NCBI GenBank assembly: GCA_905233375.1
Contig: CAJOEJ010000009.1
Location: forward strand, 40,770 to 104,769
Length of the DNA: 64,000 nt
Reading direction: 5' to 3'
Origin: Paludibacteraceae bacterium
Lineage (GTDB): Bacteria; Bacteroidota; Bacteroidia; Bacteroidales; Paludibacteraceae
Part shown: positions 52,564-61,090 of the stretch, one piece after another
How positions within the stretch are numbered: position 1 is the stretch's first letter
Layout of the letters: every line of letters begins with the position of its first letter
Program-made: the position numbers and the translations under genes
The notes under the pieces: generated by a model
What the model saw: only the letters and a program-made list of their open reading frames with translations
Told to the model about the DNA's origin: nothing
Databases searched by the model: none

Positions 52564-55500
52564 TGAAAGCGCTTAAAATAGTCGGTTGGACCTTGTTGGG
52601 TCTGGTTCTCGTGGTGGTGACGGTAGCGTGTATAGCTATGTATGTCATCTTCACGCCCGAACGTCTCACGCCGGTTGCACGGCAGGCGGCGGACAAATTC
52701 GTCACCTGCCAGTATAGGATCGGCGAGGTGGATCTGACGTTCTTCTCCACCTTCCCGAGGTTCGGCTTGAGGGCGGACGGCTTGCTGCTCGTCAACCCCA
52801 AAGCCGGCGCGCAGAACGATACCGTCGTCGAAGCAAAGCACCTCGTGGCTACGGTCGATGTAATGGAGTTCCTGAACCGCAAGCACCTCCATGTGCATGA
52901 GTTGAGTCTGGACGGTACGCGGGTTAATTTCTACATAGCGCCGGATGGAACGACCAACCTCACAGGGGTCTTCGTTACTTCTCCCGATACCACGGAAGAG
53001 GACACCACCGCGTTCAGCCTGCCCTTCAACGAACTGAAAGTGGAGGGTCTGCGGCTCGAAGCGGCAACGGTCACCTTCGTGGACGACAAGGACACCATTA
53101 CTGCATCGACGGGAGCCACTGAACTGTCTGCCAAAGCGGACAACTGGGACGATATGTTGCTGTCTATGGATGCGAAGGATGTGTGTGCGCGGCTCAAAGG
53201 GGACACCTACGCCGACAGCCTCCATCTGGAGCTGGTCGCACCCTTGGCGATGAACCTCGACGCCATGCATTTTGCGCTGGACGGCGCGCGTCTGGCGGTG
53301 AATGACTTCACCGTCCGTATGGAGGGAGAGGTCACAGTGGGGGACAGTATATCGATGGATCTCGCCCTCGCTACCGGCAAATGGCAGATAAAACCCCTCC
53401 TGGCGCTCGTGCCTGACAGGTTCGCCAAGGCGCTCAAGGAGATAGACGTGGACGGCAAAATCCGGCTGGACGCTACGGTCAAAGGTATCTACAGCGATTC
53501 TCAGATGCCGCTGGTGAACGCGCAGATCGAACTGACAGACGGACAGGGGGCGTACAAACCCGTCCCTTATACCTTGCGTGACCTGACACTCAAAGCCGAC
53601 GCCGGATTGAACCTCAACAAGGGACAAAAATCCAATGTCGTGATCCATAAGCTGGCAGCCAAAACGAAGAATTCCCAATTCGCCATTCACGATTCTCAAT
53701 TGGATGACCTCTTGAACGACATGCGGCTGGATGTGCAGCTTGACCTCGATGCCAACCTGCCGGACTTCGCATATTTCATGCCGGACAAGATGGACCTCAA
53801 GGGACAGGCGAAAGGACAAGTGAAGGCGAACATCCGTTTGGCGGATCTGACGGATATGAAGCTCGAGAAAGGACAAATACAGGCGGATCTCGACCTGAAA
53901 AATATCTCTTACTCGATGGACTCGATGGTGGCGGAGCTGCCCAAGACCCACGCGCTCATCCGCGTGCCCAACAGCCAGCCCTCCCGACCCAAAGTGAACT
54001 GGGCGAAAGTGGATCTGACTACCGACAAAGTCGATTTTGCGATGCCGACACTCAAAGCCGCGCTCAAAGCGTCCACAATCGTTCTGGAAACCGGCAATGT
54101 GCTCTCCAAAGACCCCGTACTCTATGCGGCGGTGGGATTGGCGTCCGACAGGCCGGTGGAGCTGCTCATGGACTCGATGGGAGGTACCATAGACGCCCCG
54201 AAACTGACCGCTTATGCCGAGTATAACACCCGGGACACCACCGTCCTGCCTGTCGTGCATGCCGACTTGGCGTGCGACGGATTGGACGGATTCTATCAGG
54301 ATATAAAAGCGCTCCTGAAGGAATCCCAACTATCCGCTTCCATGAGCGGAGGTCGTAAGGACAAATCCGCACCGCGGCTCAAAGCACGCTTGCAGACCAA
54401 AGGGCTGCAAACCCGCATGGGCGAAGAACTGAGTGCCAAAACAGGGAAATTGGCGCTCGAAGTAGCGGCGAGATATAATGCCAAGGGGGAGAATCTACTG
54501 TTACAATGGAACCCGAAACTGGAGATCGACCTCAAGGACGGCGAACTGAATATGCCCGAACGCATCCCCGAACCGGTTTCTATACCTTCGATCGAGTTCA
54601 GCTATTCGAACCGCGAGATGACCATTGACAACAGTAGAATCGAATTGGGGCATTCGGATCTGAACCTCAAAGGCAAGGTACAGAATATCGGCAAATGGTT
54701 CCGCCACGAGGATATACTCGTCGGGCAACTGGATCTCGTCAGCGACCATTGTGACGCCAACCAGCTCCTCGCATGGTTCAGTGCCGACAAAGGCAGCGAA
54801 GAGGAAAACCCCTCTTCATCTCTCCCATCAGGGGAGAGTGCTCCCCTCCCGGAGGAGGGGGCGGGGGAGGTTAGTCCCTTCCTCGTTCCTACCGATGTCG
54901 ATCTGGCGCTCAATACCCATATACGCGAAGTGGAGATATTCAACCAGAACGCCAAGGACCTGAAAGGCGGTTTGTTCATCAAGGACGGTACACTCATCCT
55001 CGACGAGATGGGATTTGTCTGCCGGGCGGCGAAACTGCAACTGACGGCGATGTATCGTACCCCCAGACGCAACCACCTCTATGTGGGATTCGACTACCAC
55101 ATGATCGATGTGGACATAGACGAGTTGCTCACGATGATTCCCGATCTGGAGCAGATGATGCCGATGTTAAGCAGTTTCAAAGGGGCGGCACGCTTCCATC
55201 TCGCGGCGGAGACCTATATGAACAGCCGCTACCAACCGAAGATGAGTACCCTCCGAGGAGCTGCTTCGCTCACCGCAAAAGACCTCGTCGTGCTGGACGG
55301 AGAGACATTCTCCAAGATATCCAAACTGCTGATGTTTAATAAGAAAACGGAGAACAAGATCGATTCCATTAACGCCGAGATCACCGTCTATAAGAACGAG
55401 ATAGACGTCTATCCCCTCTGCGTACAGATGGACAATTATATGGTCGCACTCGGAGGACGCCATGACACGAATATGTCCTTCGACTACGATATCAACGTGT

Positions 55501-55682
55501 TGAGCCCGATCTACCTGGGGGTCAACGTGAGCGGTACGATAGACGACCTGAAAATCAAACTCGCCAAGTGCAAGTTTGCCAAGGATTTCAAACCGCGCTG
55601 GTATGAGAAAGCCGACACGCAGTCCCAGGAACTGCGCAAGCGTATCAACCAGTCGATGGAAAAGAATGTGAGGATACAATAG
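52560..55682 (+). CDS. AsmA-family membrane-anchored protein
   Basis: Has 1040 residues: an N-terminal helix (about 7-30, LKIVGWTLLGLVLVVVTVACIAMYVI), then a long series of beta-rich repeats typical of AsmA/YhdP-like proteins that bridge the inner and outer membranes for phospholipid transport or envelope homeostasis (INKxF-type FVTCQYRIGEVDLTFFSTFPRFGLRADGLLL at the start, ...SGTIDDLKIKLAKCKFAKDFKPRW near the end). Two repeat-derived stretches are present: about residues 371-384 (KNSQFAIHDSQLD) and about 750-776 (NPSSSLPSGESAPLPEEGAGEV). Confidence 0.88.
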   Translation: MMKALKIVGWTLLGLVLVVVTVACIAMYVIFTPERLTPVARQAADKFVTCQYRIGEVDLTFFSTFPRFGLRADGLLLVNPKAGAQNDTVVEAKHLVATVDVMEFLNRKHLHVHELSLDGTRVNFYIAPDGTTNLTGVFVTSPDTTEEDTTAFSLPFNELKVEGLRLEAATVTFVDDKDTITASTGATELSAKADNWDDMLLSMDAKDVCARLKGDTYADSLHLELVAPLAMNLDAMHFALDGARLAVNDFTVRMEGEVTVGDSISMDLALATGKWQIKPLLALVPDRFAKALKEIDVDGKIRLDATVKGIYSDSQMPLVNAQIELTDGQGAYKPVPYTLRDLTLKADAGLNLNKGQKSNVVIHKLAAKTKNSQFAIHDSQLDDLLNDMRLDVQLDLDANLPDFAYFMPDKMDLKGQAKGQVKANIRLADLTDMKLEKGQIQADLDLKNISYSMDSMVAELPKTHALIRVPNSQPSRPKVNWAKVDLTTDKVDFAMPTLKAALKASTIVLETGNVLSKDPVLYAAVGLASDRPVELLMDSMGGTIDAPKLTAYAEYNTRDTTVLPVVHADLACDGLDGFYQDIKALLKESQLSASMSGGRKDKSAPRLKARLQTKGLQTRMGEELSAKTGKLALEVAARYNAKGENLLLQWNPKLEIDLKDGELNMPERIPEPVSIPSIEFSYSNREMTIDNSRIELGHSDLNLKGKVQNIGKWFRHEDILVGQLDLVSDHCDANQLLAWFSADKGSEEENPSSSLPSGESAPLPEEGAGEVSPFLVPTDVDLALNTHIREVEIFNQNAKDLKGGLFIKDGTLILDEMGFVCRAAKLQLTAMYRTPRRNHLYVGFDYHMIDVDIDELLTMIPDLEQMMPMLSSFKGAARFHLAAETYMNSRYQPKMSTLRGAASLTAKDLVVLDGETFSKISKLLMFNKKTENKIDSINAEITVYKNEIDVYPLCVQMDNYMVALGGRHDTNMSFDYDINVLSPIYLGVNVSGTIDDLKIKLAKCKFAKDFKPRWYEKADTQSQELRKRINQSMEKNVRIQ
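53668..53701 (+). repeat. AATTC-type repeat inside the AsmA gene
   Basis: AATTCCCAATTCGCCATTC then ACGATTCTCAATTGG: loosely periodic, related to the CAATNN heptads. Less regular than the others. Confidence 0.5.
54808..54885 (+). repeat. GC-rich double-hairpin element inside the AsmA gene
   Basis: CTCTCCC-ATCAG-GGGAGAG (54820-54838) directly followed by CTCCCCTCCCGGAGGAGGGG (54841-54860) and a G-rich tail. It is inserted in frame and codes for a Ser/Pro/Gly/Glu-rich linker. Confidence 0.85.
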
Positions 55683-55702
55683 CAAACACTTCATCCGTTT
55701 CT

Positions 55703-55733
55703 ACCCGTACGCATTCCCGCGTGCGGGTTTTTT
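55703..55733 (+). terminator. Terminator after the AsmA gene
   Basis: CCCGTACGC / GCGTGCGGG stem (one wobble pair) followed by TTTTTT. Confidence 0.85.
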
Positions 55734-55734
55734 G

Positions 55735-56104
55735 TACCTTTGCGCCTGACAAATGCCTCAAAGCAGCCATCATAGGTAATTCCATTTTTTGTAATCTCTA
55801 CTTTGCAAAAAGAAGAAAAATAATAGCTAATTTTCGTTATAATTTGTTCATGTCAAAAATTTTTCGTACCTTTGCGTTGTGTTTCCGACAGACATGTTCT
55901 GCGGAGTGATTGTTTAACCCTATAAAACCTTGATGCTTATGAAAATTGATTCTCACATTATCTTCTCCTTCCAATCCGGGGAGTCCCGATAACTCCAATC
56001 GGTTTCGATGTAGAACCGCTTGGTCTTAACTAATTATACTTACTTTTTCACTCGAACTCCGTTTCGGGTACTATTATTAACCTCATTAACAGAAAGGAAC
56101 CATT
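55735..56104 (+). other. Long leader region with two -7 boxes and a 19-codon ORF
   Basis: TACCTTTG occurs at 55735-55742 (no matching -33) and at 55867-55874 (full promoter). Between the second promoter and the next gene lie about 220 untranslated bases, with a small ORF at 55933-55992 (MLMKIDSHIIFSF..., stop). No family is recognised for it. Confidence 0.55.
55844..55874 (+). promoter_or_regulatory. Promoter of the AAA+ ATPase operon
   Basis: TTG 55844-55846, 20 bases, TACCTTTG 55867-55874. Confidence 0.82.
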
Positions 56105-56392
56105 ATGAACACCTTATCTATTTGTTTTCTTGTTTTATTAATCGCAGCGGTCGCTGTGGTAGTTTTTATGGGCATCAAAATGCGTAAGCAGACGCCCGAA
56201 TTAGTTGCGCTTCAAAAGGATCTGGAGCACGCGCAGGATGAGCTGAGCGAAGGTCGTGGCAACCTGCTCCGTCAGACTGAAGGTCTCAGAGAACTGGGTG
56301 TGAAGAGCACCAAGAAACGGAGCAAACAACTGAACCGGGGCATGGCAGACACATTGCCTTTCTCGGTAGAAGATAGTATCAATGAACAATAG
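56105..56392 (+). CDS. Small membrane protein, first gene of AAA+ operon
   Basis: Has 95 residues: an N-terminal transmembrane helix (about 4-25, LSICFLVLLIAAVAVVVFMGI), then a charged helix (LQKDLEHAQDELSEGRGNLLRQTEGLREL) and a basic segment (KSTKKRSKQLNRGM). It belongs to no known family. The 14-base gap to the ATPase, with AGAAAGGAGG before the ATPase ATG, indicates a shared message. It may anchor the ATPase at the membrane. Confidence 0.72.
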   Translation: MNTLSICFLVLLIAAVAVVVFMGIKMRKQTPELVALQKDLEHAQDELSEGRGNLLRQTEGLRELGVKSTKKRSKQLNRGMADTLPFSVEDSINEQ

Positions 56393-56406
56393 AAAGGAGG
56401 CAAAGT

Positions 56407-58173
56407 ATGAACGAGGAATTAGATCTCTTTGAAATTCAGGAAGAAAAGCAACAAGATCCGGAGTCGCAGGCAACTGTCGCAGAGCCGTGGGTGGAGGACG
56501 GGCAATCGACCCTGATGGGCGCATTCATCTACCTGACGCGCGAGGTGGAGAACAAGGGACATATGGGTTCCCGGCGCTCCATGACGCTGGACACATCGGA
56601 TAACGAGGCGCTGCACTACCTCATGAGACGGCTCAATCTGACCGCCACGCAGGTACATATCTTAGCTTGCGTCCTATTCCAATGCGAGGGCTTGGGTATG
56701 ACGTGCGACATGGATGACCTGACGGACTTTCTGGGTTCGCATCCCCTGAAGATGTATATGGAGCAAGAGAATCTGAACCAACTCATCGAGCTCGGCTATG
56801 TAGAGAAGGATGACAACCGTCTCAGCAGGAGCACGCAGTATTCCATCCGCAAAGAAGCGATGGAGGCCCTGAGCCGGAACCAGGCATTTGAACTGACGAT
56901 GCTCCATGCGCCGGATTCGATCACCCTCTTGGCACAATGCGCTACCGCTATACGCGAAGGAAGGCAGCATGACAGCGACGGAAACATCGAGAAAAAGATC
57001 AACTGGCTGTTCCAACTCAACCGTCATCTGCCGATCGTCATGAATATTGAGCGTATCGCCGGAGACGATTCCGTACTGTTTATGTCGCTGGTATTAGCCG
57101 CATCGTTAATAGGGGCGGAGTCCGCCGCGTGCTTTGACCTGTCGGATTTCAATATGGTATTCGAATTAAGCGACGTACGCAAACTGTCACGCGCTATCCA
57201 GCGCGGAAGACATCCCCTGGTGGAGAAGAATATCCTTGAGCCGCTATGCAACGGTGACGGAATGGCGAATGCCGACCAATGGGTGATCACCAAAGCAGGC
57301 TGGATGGAACTGCTGTCGAACAATCAGGATGAAGTGAACACTATCATAGGCGATTACGAGGAATGGGGACGCAAACTGATGCCGCACACTCTCATTCCCG
57401 AACGCAAGCTGTATTTCTCCGGCAAGACGGAGGAGGAGGTGAACCGGTTACGTCAGTTGCTGCAAGACGACCAATACCAGCAGGTGGTGGCGCGGTTGAA
57501 AGAGAAGAATATGCCGACAGGCTTGAACATACTGCTCTACGGCACGCCGGGAACAGGAAAAACGGAGTTGGTACAGCAGTTAGCAAGAGAGACGGGACGC
57601 GATATCTTCTTCGTGGATATGAGCCAGATACGCAACAAGTACGTAGGACAATCGGAGCAGAATCTGGCGGAGGTTTTTTCCTACTACCGCACCTATGTAT
57701 CCCGCATGCGCAAGACTCCTATTCTGTTCTGCAACGAGTGCGACGCCATCTTTGGTTCGCGTCTGGAGCACACGACGCATTCGGTGGACAAGATGGAGAA
57801 TGCGCTGCAGAACATCCTGCTGGAGCAGATGGAGAAGATGCAGGGCATCATGATCTGTACAACCAACCTGACCTCCGCTTTGGACAAGGCGTTCGAGCGC
57901 CGGTTCCTGCTGAAAATCCAGCTGCCCAAACCGAACAACGAAGCGCGCAAACAGATATGGGCGACGATGCTGCCCGGTCTCAATGACGAGCAGGCAACGG
58001 AATTGGCGGACCGCTTTGATTTCTCCGGCGGACAGATACAGAACGTGACGCGCAAACAGATCATCAATTCCATCTTCAGCGGCACTGATGAGATGGACTT
58101 CGAACGCATTCTGGATGATTGTACAGCCGAGACGATGGATCGAAGCAACGGACGACAGATAGGGTTCAAATAA
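56407..58173 (+). CDS. AAA+ ATPase with large N-terminal helical domain
   Basis: Has 588 residues. Residues 1-340 are a helical region with winged-helix-like stretches (TATQVHILACVLFQCEGLGMTCDMDDLTDFLG, LIELGYVEKDDNRLSRS). The C-terminal AAA+ module has Walker A YGTPGTGKTE (379-387), a Walker B variant ILFCNECDAIFG with Asn in place of the first Asp (443-444 NE), sensor-1 ICTTNLT (485-487) and arginine finger FERRF (497-500). It resembles the CDC48/FtsH-type AAA fold, used as unfoldase or remodelling modules. The partner is not obvious; its operon encodes a small membrane protein and a NADAR-like protein. Confidence 0.85.
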   Translation: MNEELDLFEIQEEKQQDPESQATVAEPWVEDGQSTLMGAFIYLTREVENKGHMGSRRSMTLDTSDNEALHYLMRRLNLTATQVHILACVLFQCEGLGMTCDMDDLTDFLGSHPLKMYMEQENLNQLIELGYVEKDDNRLSRSTQYSIRKEAMEALSRNQAFELTMLHAPDSITLLAQCATAIREGRQHDSDGNIEKKINWLFQLNRHLPIVMNIERIAGDDSVLFMSLVLAASLIGAESAACFDLSDFNMVFELSDVRKLSRAIQRGRHPLVEKNILEPLCNGDGMANADQWVITKAGWMELLSNNQDEVNTIIGDYEEWGRKLMPHTLIPERKLYFSGKTEEEVNRLRQLLQDDQYQQVVARLKEKNMPTGLNILLYGTPGTGKTELVQQLARETGRDIFFVDMSQIRNKYVGQSEQNLAEVFSYYRTYVSRMRKTPILFCNECDAIFGSRLEHTTHSVDKMENALQNILLEQMEKMQGIMICTTNLTSALDKAFERRFLLKIQLPKPNNEARKQIWATMLPGLNDEQATELADRFDFSGGQIQNVTRKQIINSIFSGTDEMDFERILDDCTAETMDRSNGRQIGFK

Positions 58174-58189
58174 CAGAAAAGAACCACTA

Positions 58190-58625
58190 TGAAGAACTAC
58201 TTTAAACAAGAAGGGTTGAAGGACTACTTGTTGCGGCAAGAGGTCATTGACCCCAATGCACAACCCACCATCACGTATTCCGTCCCGAAGCAGCAGAGGG
58301 TAAAGCGGAGTTGCTTTCTTTCCCCGCAGGACAGGGAATGAAGATGCGTATGAAGCACATCTACAAAACCCATCCGGAATGGATGCGTGATGAATGGGGA
58401 CAGATCTTTGTGGATGAGATGAAACTATGTCTGCGTCTCAAATACGAACAATCATCCGGGTTCCGCGAGGCATTGGAGCAATCGAAAGGCAGGTTCATCG
58501 TAGAAGACCAAACGCCTTTCCCTCAAAAGGAAGCCAATACTTGGGGCGTGAAGCGTATCGGGGATGAGTACATCGGACCAAACCTCCTTGGTCGCCTTCT
58601 GATGGAACTGCGCGACAATCACTAA
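58190..58625 (+). pseudogene. NADAR-like protein gene with a frameshift
   Basis: The frame from ATG 58190 (MKNYFKQEGLKDYLLRQEVIDPNAQPTITY) breaks near 58280. From there the next frame continues RPEAAEGKAELLSFPAGQGMKMRMKHIYK to 58625 and ends WGVKRIGDEYIGPNLLGRLLMELRD. The second half matches the C-terminal NADAR (YbiA-like) pattern (REAL......WG...GxNxLGxLLMExR). One extra T near TATTCC would join the halves as TITYFRPEAAEGK. NADAR proteins act on ADP-ribose-linked substrates. The usual N-terminal NADAR motifs (FSNFYP) are not seen, so the family call is tentative. A separate protein starting at 58338 or 58341 is possible. Confidence 0.55.
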
Positions 58626-58662
58626 TCCACTAACTCGTTAATTCTTTTTTCTTTGAAAATCC

Positions 58663-58693
58663 TTGCATAATTCAGATATTTTTCGTACCTTTG
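58663..58693 (+). promoter_or_regulatory. Promoter of the YhcG-type gene
   Basis: TTG 58663-58665, 20 bases, TACCTTTG 58686-58693. Confidence 0.82.
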
Positions 58694-58718
58694 CAGCGGA
58701 TTTTGAAACTAATACCCT

Positions 58719-59815
58719 ATGGCTAATATGAAAACAAGAGAAATAGCCGTTCAGTATAACCTTCCCGCCAATTGGGAGCAAGACAAGGTGTTCTCGTTCG
58801 ACTACTTATCGGATGTGGTAACGCAGTTGCACGATTCTGCTTATTCTGCTACGATCAAAGCGATTAACCGGTTTGCCACGGTGCGCAACTATGTGATAGG
58901 TTTCTACATTGTGGAATACGAACAACACGGTAGCGACCGTGCCAAGTATGGCGATCGATTGCTCAAACGCTTAGCCGAAAGAGTGAATAAACGCGGTATC
59001 AATGAGACGCTGCTAAAAAACAGCCGCAACTTCTATCTTGCATATCCACAAATAAAATTCTATTTAGAGGGAAAAAGTCCGACGCTGTCGGATAAATTCA
59101 TTACTCCTGCAGACAAACTCATTTCCCATCTCTCCTTCTCACATCTTGTAGAGATACTTACATAGATGATCCGCTTGCGCGTTTTTTCTACGAGACGGAG
59201 TGTATCAAATGCTGTTGGAGTGTCAAGGAACTGCGTCGACAGATTTCTACCAATCTCTATTTTCGTGCGGGTATAAGCAAGAAGCCGGAATTGTTGCTGC
59301 AACGTACAGAGATTAATGAGGCACCGGTGTGGAGCATCAAAGACCCGTTCTCGTTTGAGTTTTTGGACTTGCGTCCGGAAGCTTTTACGGAAAATGATTT
59401 GGAGAATGCGCTCATTACCCATTTGCAAGAGTTCTTGTTGGAGATGGGCAAAGGTTTCTGTTTTGAGGCACGACAGGAGCGAATGATAATAGATGATGAG
59501 TACTATTTTGCAGACCTCGTTTTCTACAATCGTGTACTGCATTGCAATGTCATCATCGAACTCAAAGACGACGAGTTCAACCATGCCGATTTGAGTCAGC
59601 TGAATGCGTATGTGTCGTATTACCGCGAGAACGAAATGAATCCGGGAGACAATCCACCTGTGGGAATATTGCTTTGCGCGCGCAAAGGAGAGAAGATGGT
59701 AGAATATGCGTTAGCGGGAATGGATAATAACTTGTTCGTCTCTACCTATATGCTGTCTTTACCGGACAAAGAGACATTGAAGGCATTTATTTTGAAAGAA
59801 ACAAATAATAAATAA
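58719..59815 (+). pseudogene. DUF1016/YhcG-type PDDEXK nuclease gene, one frameshift
   Basis: The first part (58719-59165) is a DUF1016 N-domain (FDYLSDVVTQLHDSAYSATIKAINRFATVRNYVIGFYIVEYEQ...LLKNSRNFYLAYPQI...SHLVEIL). It ends at a TAG, but the -1 frame continues YIDDPLARFFYETECIKCCWSVKELRRQIST into 59291-59815, which holds the nuclease domain (ADLVFYNRVLHCNVIIELKDDEFNHADLSQLNAYVSYY, the D...ELK catalytic core). Full length would be about 365 residues. A one-base deletion at about 59157-59159 explains it. It has an intact promoter, so the lesion is recent or a sequencing error. Such nucleases occur in defence and mobile contexts. Confidence 0.85.
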
Positions 59816-59817
59816 AA

Positions 59818-59833
59818 GGTCAACAGGTTGACC
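59818..59833. promoter_or_regulatory. 16-bp perfect palindrome before the acidic-protein gene
   Basis: GGTCAACAGGTTGACC, immediately before a weak -7 box AATCTTTG (59835-59842) and 40 bases before ATG 59873. The position is that of an operator. No regulator is identified. Confidence 0.55.
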
Positions 59834-59872
59834 CAATCTTTGCACCCGAAATCATATAAAATCATCGCTAAT

Positions 59873-60463
59873 ATGAAAACCATTACCGTTTATATTGAGT
59901 ACTCCGCCGGTATGAGCCATTCCGGATGGATGGGAACGGAGGAAACGATCACCAAAGAAGTCTCCGACGAAGTGGCAGCCACGCTGCAAGACCTTATCGA
60001 TGCCGACCAACCGGACGATTACAGACGTCGCGGAGCAACGGTTGAGGCGGTAGTCGAGGCTATCGAAGAGGGGCATACTGAGCTTCAACCGTTGCATGAC
60101 GAACTTTGCGAGAAGTTCTACAATATGGGAGAGCGGTTCTGGCTCTTCGAGGCGGATAACGACTGTATCGACGAATCGCTCGAACCTGCCTTCTATCAAG
60201 ACGTAGAGGATGGTCTGTATCAACCCGTTCGCGATAGTTATGACGAGGATTGGACGGATGAGGAGTTGGAAGATGAAGAGGATGATGTACTGGTTGATGA
60301 TGAAGATGACTCTATTGATTTTTATGCTTGCCGTAACAATTATCTTAATTGGGTAAACAGCCATGAAGATGATTTGTGGTTCATCGCCGATCGTGTAGGC
60401 TGCGACATCTCCTATGTCCGCAGCGAAGATCAACCGTTTTACGTAATCACACGTGTAAATTGA
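59873..60463 (+). CDS. Acidic protein of unknown function
   Basis: Has 196 residues from ATG 59873 (MKTITVYIEYSAGMSHSGWMGTEET). It is very acidic, with a run DWTDEELEDEEDDVLVDDEDD near residues 130-150. The N-terminus resembles a beta-strand followed by helices, and no signal or membrane segment is present. I recognise no family. The strong negative charge recalls DNA-mimic or inhibitor proteins, but that is only a thought. It follows the nuclease gene and an operator-like palindrome. Confidence 0.7.
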   Translation: MKTITVYIEYSAGMSHSGWMGTEETITKEVSDEVAATLQDLIDADQPDDYRRRGATVEAVVEAIEEGHTELQPLHDELCEKFYNMGERFWLFEADNDCIDESLEPAFYQDVEDGLYQPVRDSYDEDWTDEELEDEEDDVLVDDEDDSIDFYACRNNYLNWVNSHEDDLWFIADRVGCDISYVRSEDQPFYVITRVN

Positions 60464-60484
60464 TGCTACTATGTTTACCGATGA

Positions 60485-60814
60485 ATATGGAGTACAATTC
60501 TCGTAGGTGACATCAGCAAAATTGAAGTTTACTATTCTGACAACTATGTAGGAAGCACTCCTAACGGCTGGACCGTTGATGCTACGAATAAGAAATACGT
60601 TTGGGAAGGCACAGCCGCTGCTGCAGTAGATATGGTGGGCGGATATGTTTACTTTAATGTAGATTACATTGTCTTCACCATAGCCGGCAGCACTACTGCA
60701 ATAGAGAATGTACAAACCAACCAAGTACAAGGAACCAAGATTCTCCGTGACGGTATGTTGCTCATCGAGAAGAACGGCAAACTCTACAACGCTACCGGCG
60801 CAGAGGTTAAATAA
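60485..60814 (+). pseudogene. C-terminal remnant of an exported protein
   Basis: Frame open from 60485 without a usable start until ATG 60632. It encodes STILVGDISKIEVYYSDNYVG...GWTVDATNKKYVWEGTAAAAVDMVGG and ends TKILRDGMLLIEKNGKLYNATGAEVK. The tail is the same type as in the M6 protease ([15 protein letters not shown]...TGRQL), so this is the last 109 residues of a secreted protein whose 5' part is lost. There is no promoter or signal sequence. A terminator follows. Confidence 0.75.
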
Positions 60815-60845
60815 ATAACAGCCGGAAGGCTAATTGTATCGCAAG

Positions 60846-60880
60846 AGGCGGTTCACGTTCATCGTGAGCCGCCTGTTTTG
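60846..60880 (+). terminator. Terminator after the secreted-protein remnant
   Basis: AGGCGGTTCACG / CGTGAGCCGCCT stem with 5-base loop, then GTTTTG. Confidence 0.78.
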
Positions 60881-60967
60881 GGAATGAGGGGAAAATTGGC
60901 GATTTACGTCAAAAAAGTGTGAGGAATCACAAAATGACGTAAAATCACATTTTATTTTGGAAAATAT

Positions 60968-60998
60968 TTGCGTATATGAAAAAAAAGCAGTAATTTTG
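60968..60998 (+). promoter_or_regulatory. Promoter of the DUF4143 ATPase gene
   Basis: TTG 60968-60970, 20 bases, TAATTTTG 60991-60998. Confidence 0.82.
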
Positions 60999-61006
60999 CA
61001 GCGAAA

Positions 61007-61090
61007 ATGTTGGAAAAGTATCAAAAATGGTGCTAAAACATGTTGGAAAAGTCACAAAAATAGGTGTTCAACGTATTGGAAAAGTCACAT
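61007..61090 (+). repeat. Three 33-bp direct repeats in the DUF4143 leader
   Basis: Units start at 61007, 61040 and 61073, each with TTGGAAAAGT. The first two read as mini-ORFs ATG TTG GAA AAG ... stop (MLEKYQKWC and MLEKSQK); the third runs in frame into the gene (VLEKSHM). Confidence 0.85.

Noticed and set aside
52515..54329. 604-codon antisense frame opposite the AsmA-like gene
   Set aside because: No motifs; it lies wholly within the lipoprotein and AsmA coding strand region.
55721..55909. 62-codon frame overlapping the AsmA terminator
   Set aside because: It starts in the terminator hairpin and runs through two promoter boxes, so it is not a gene.
59100..59300. Programmed frameshift in the DUF1016 gene
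   Set aside because: The site CTTACATAG is not a slippery heptamer and I see no downstream stem; a one-base deletion is simpler.
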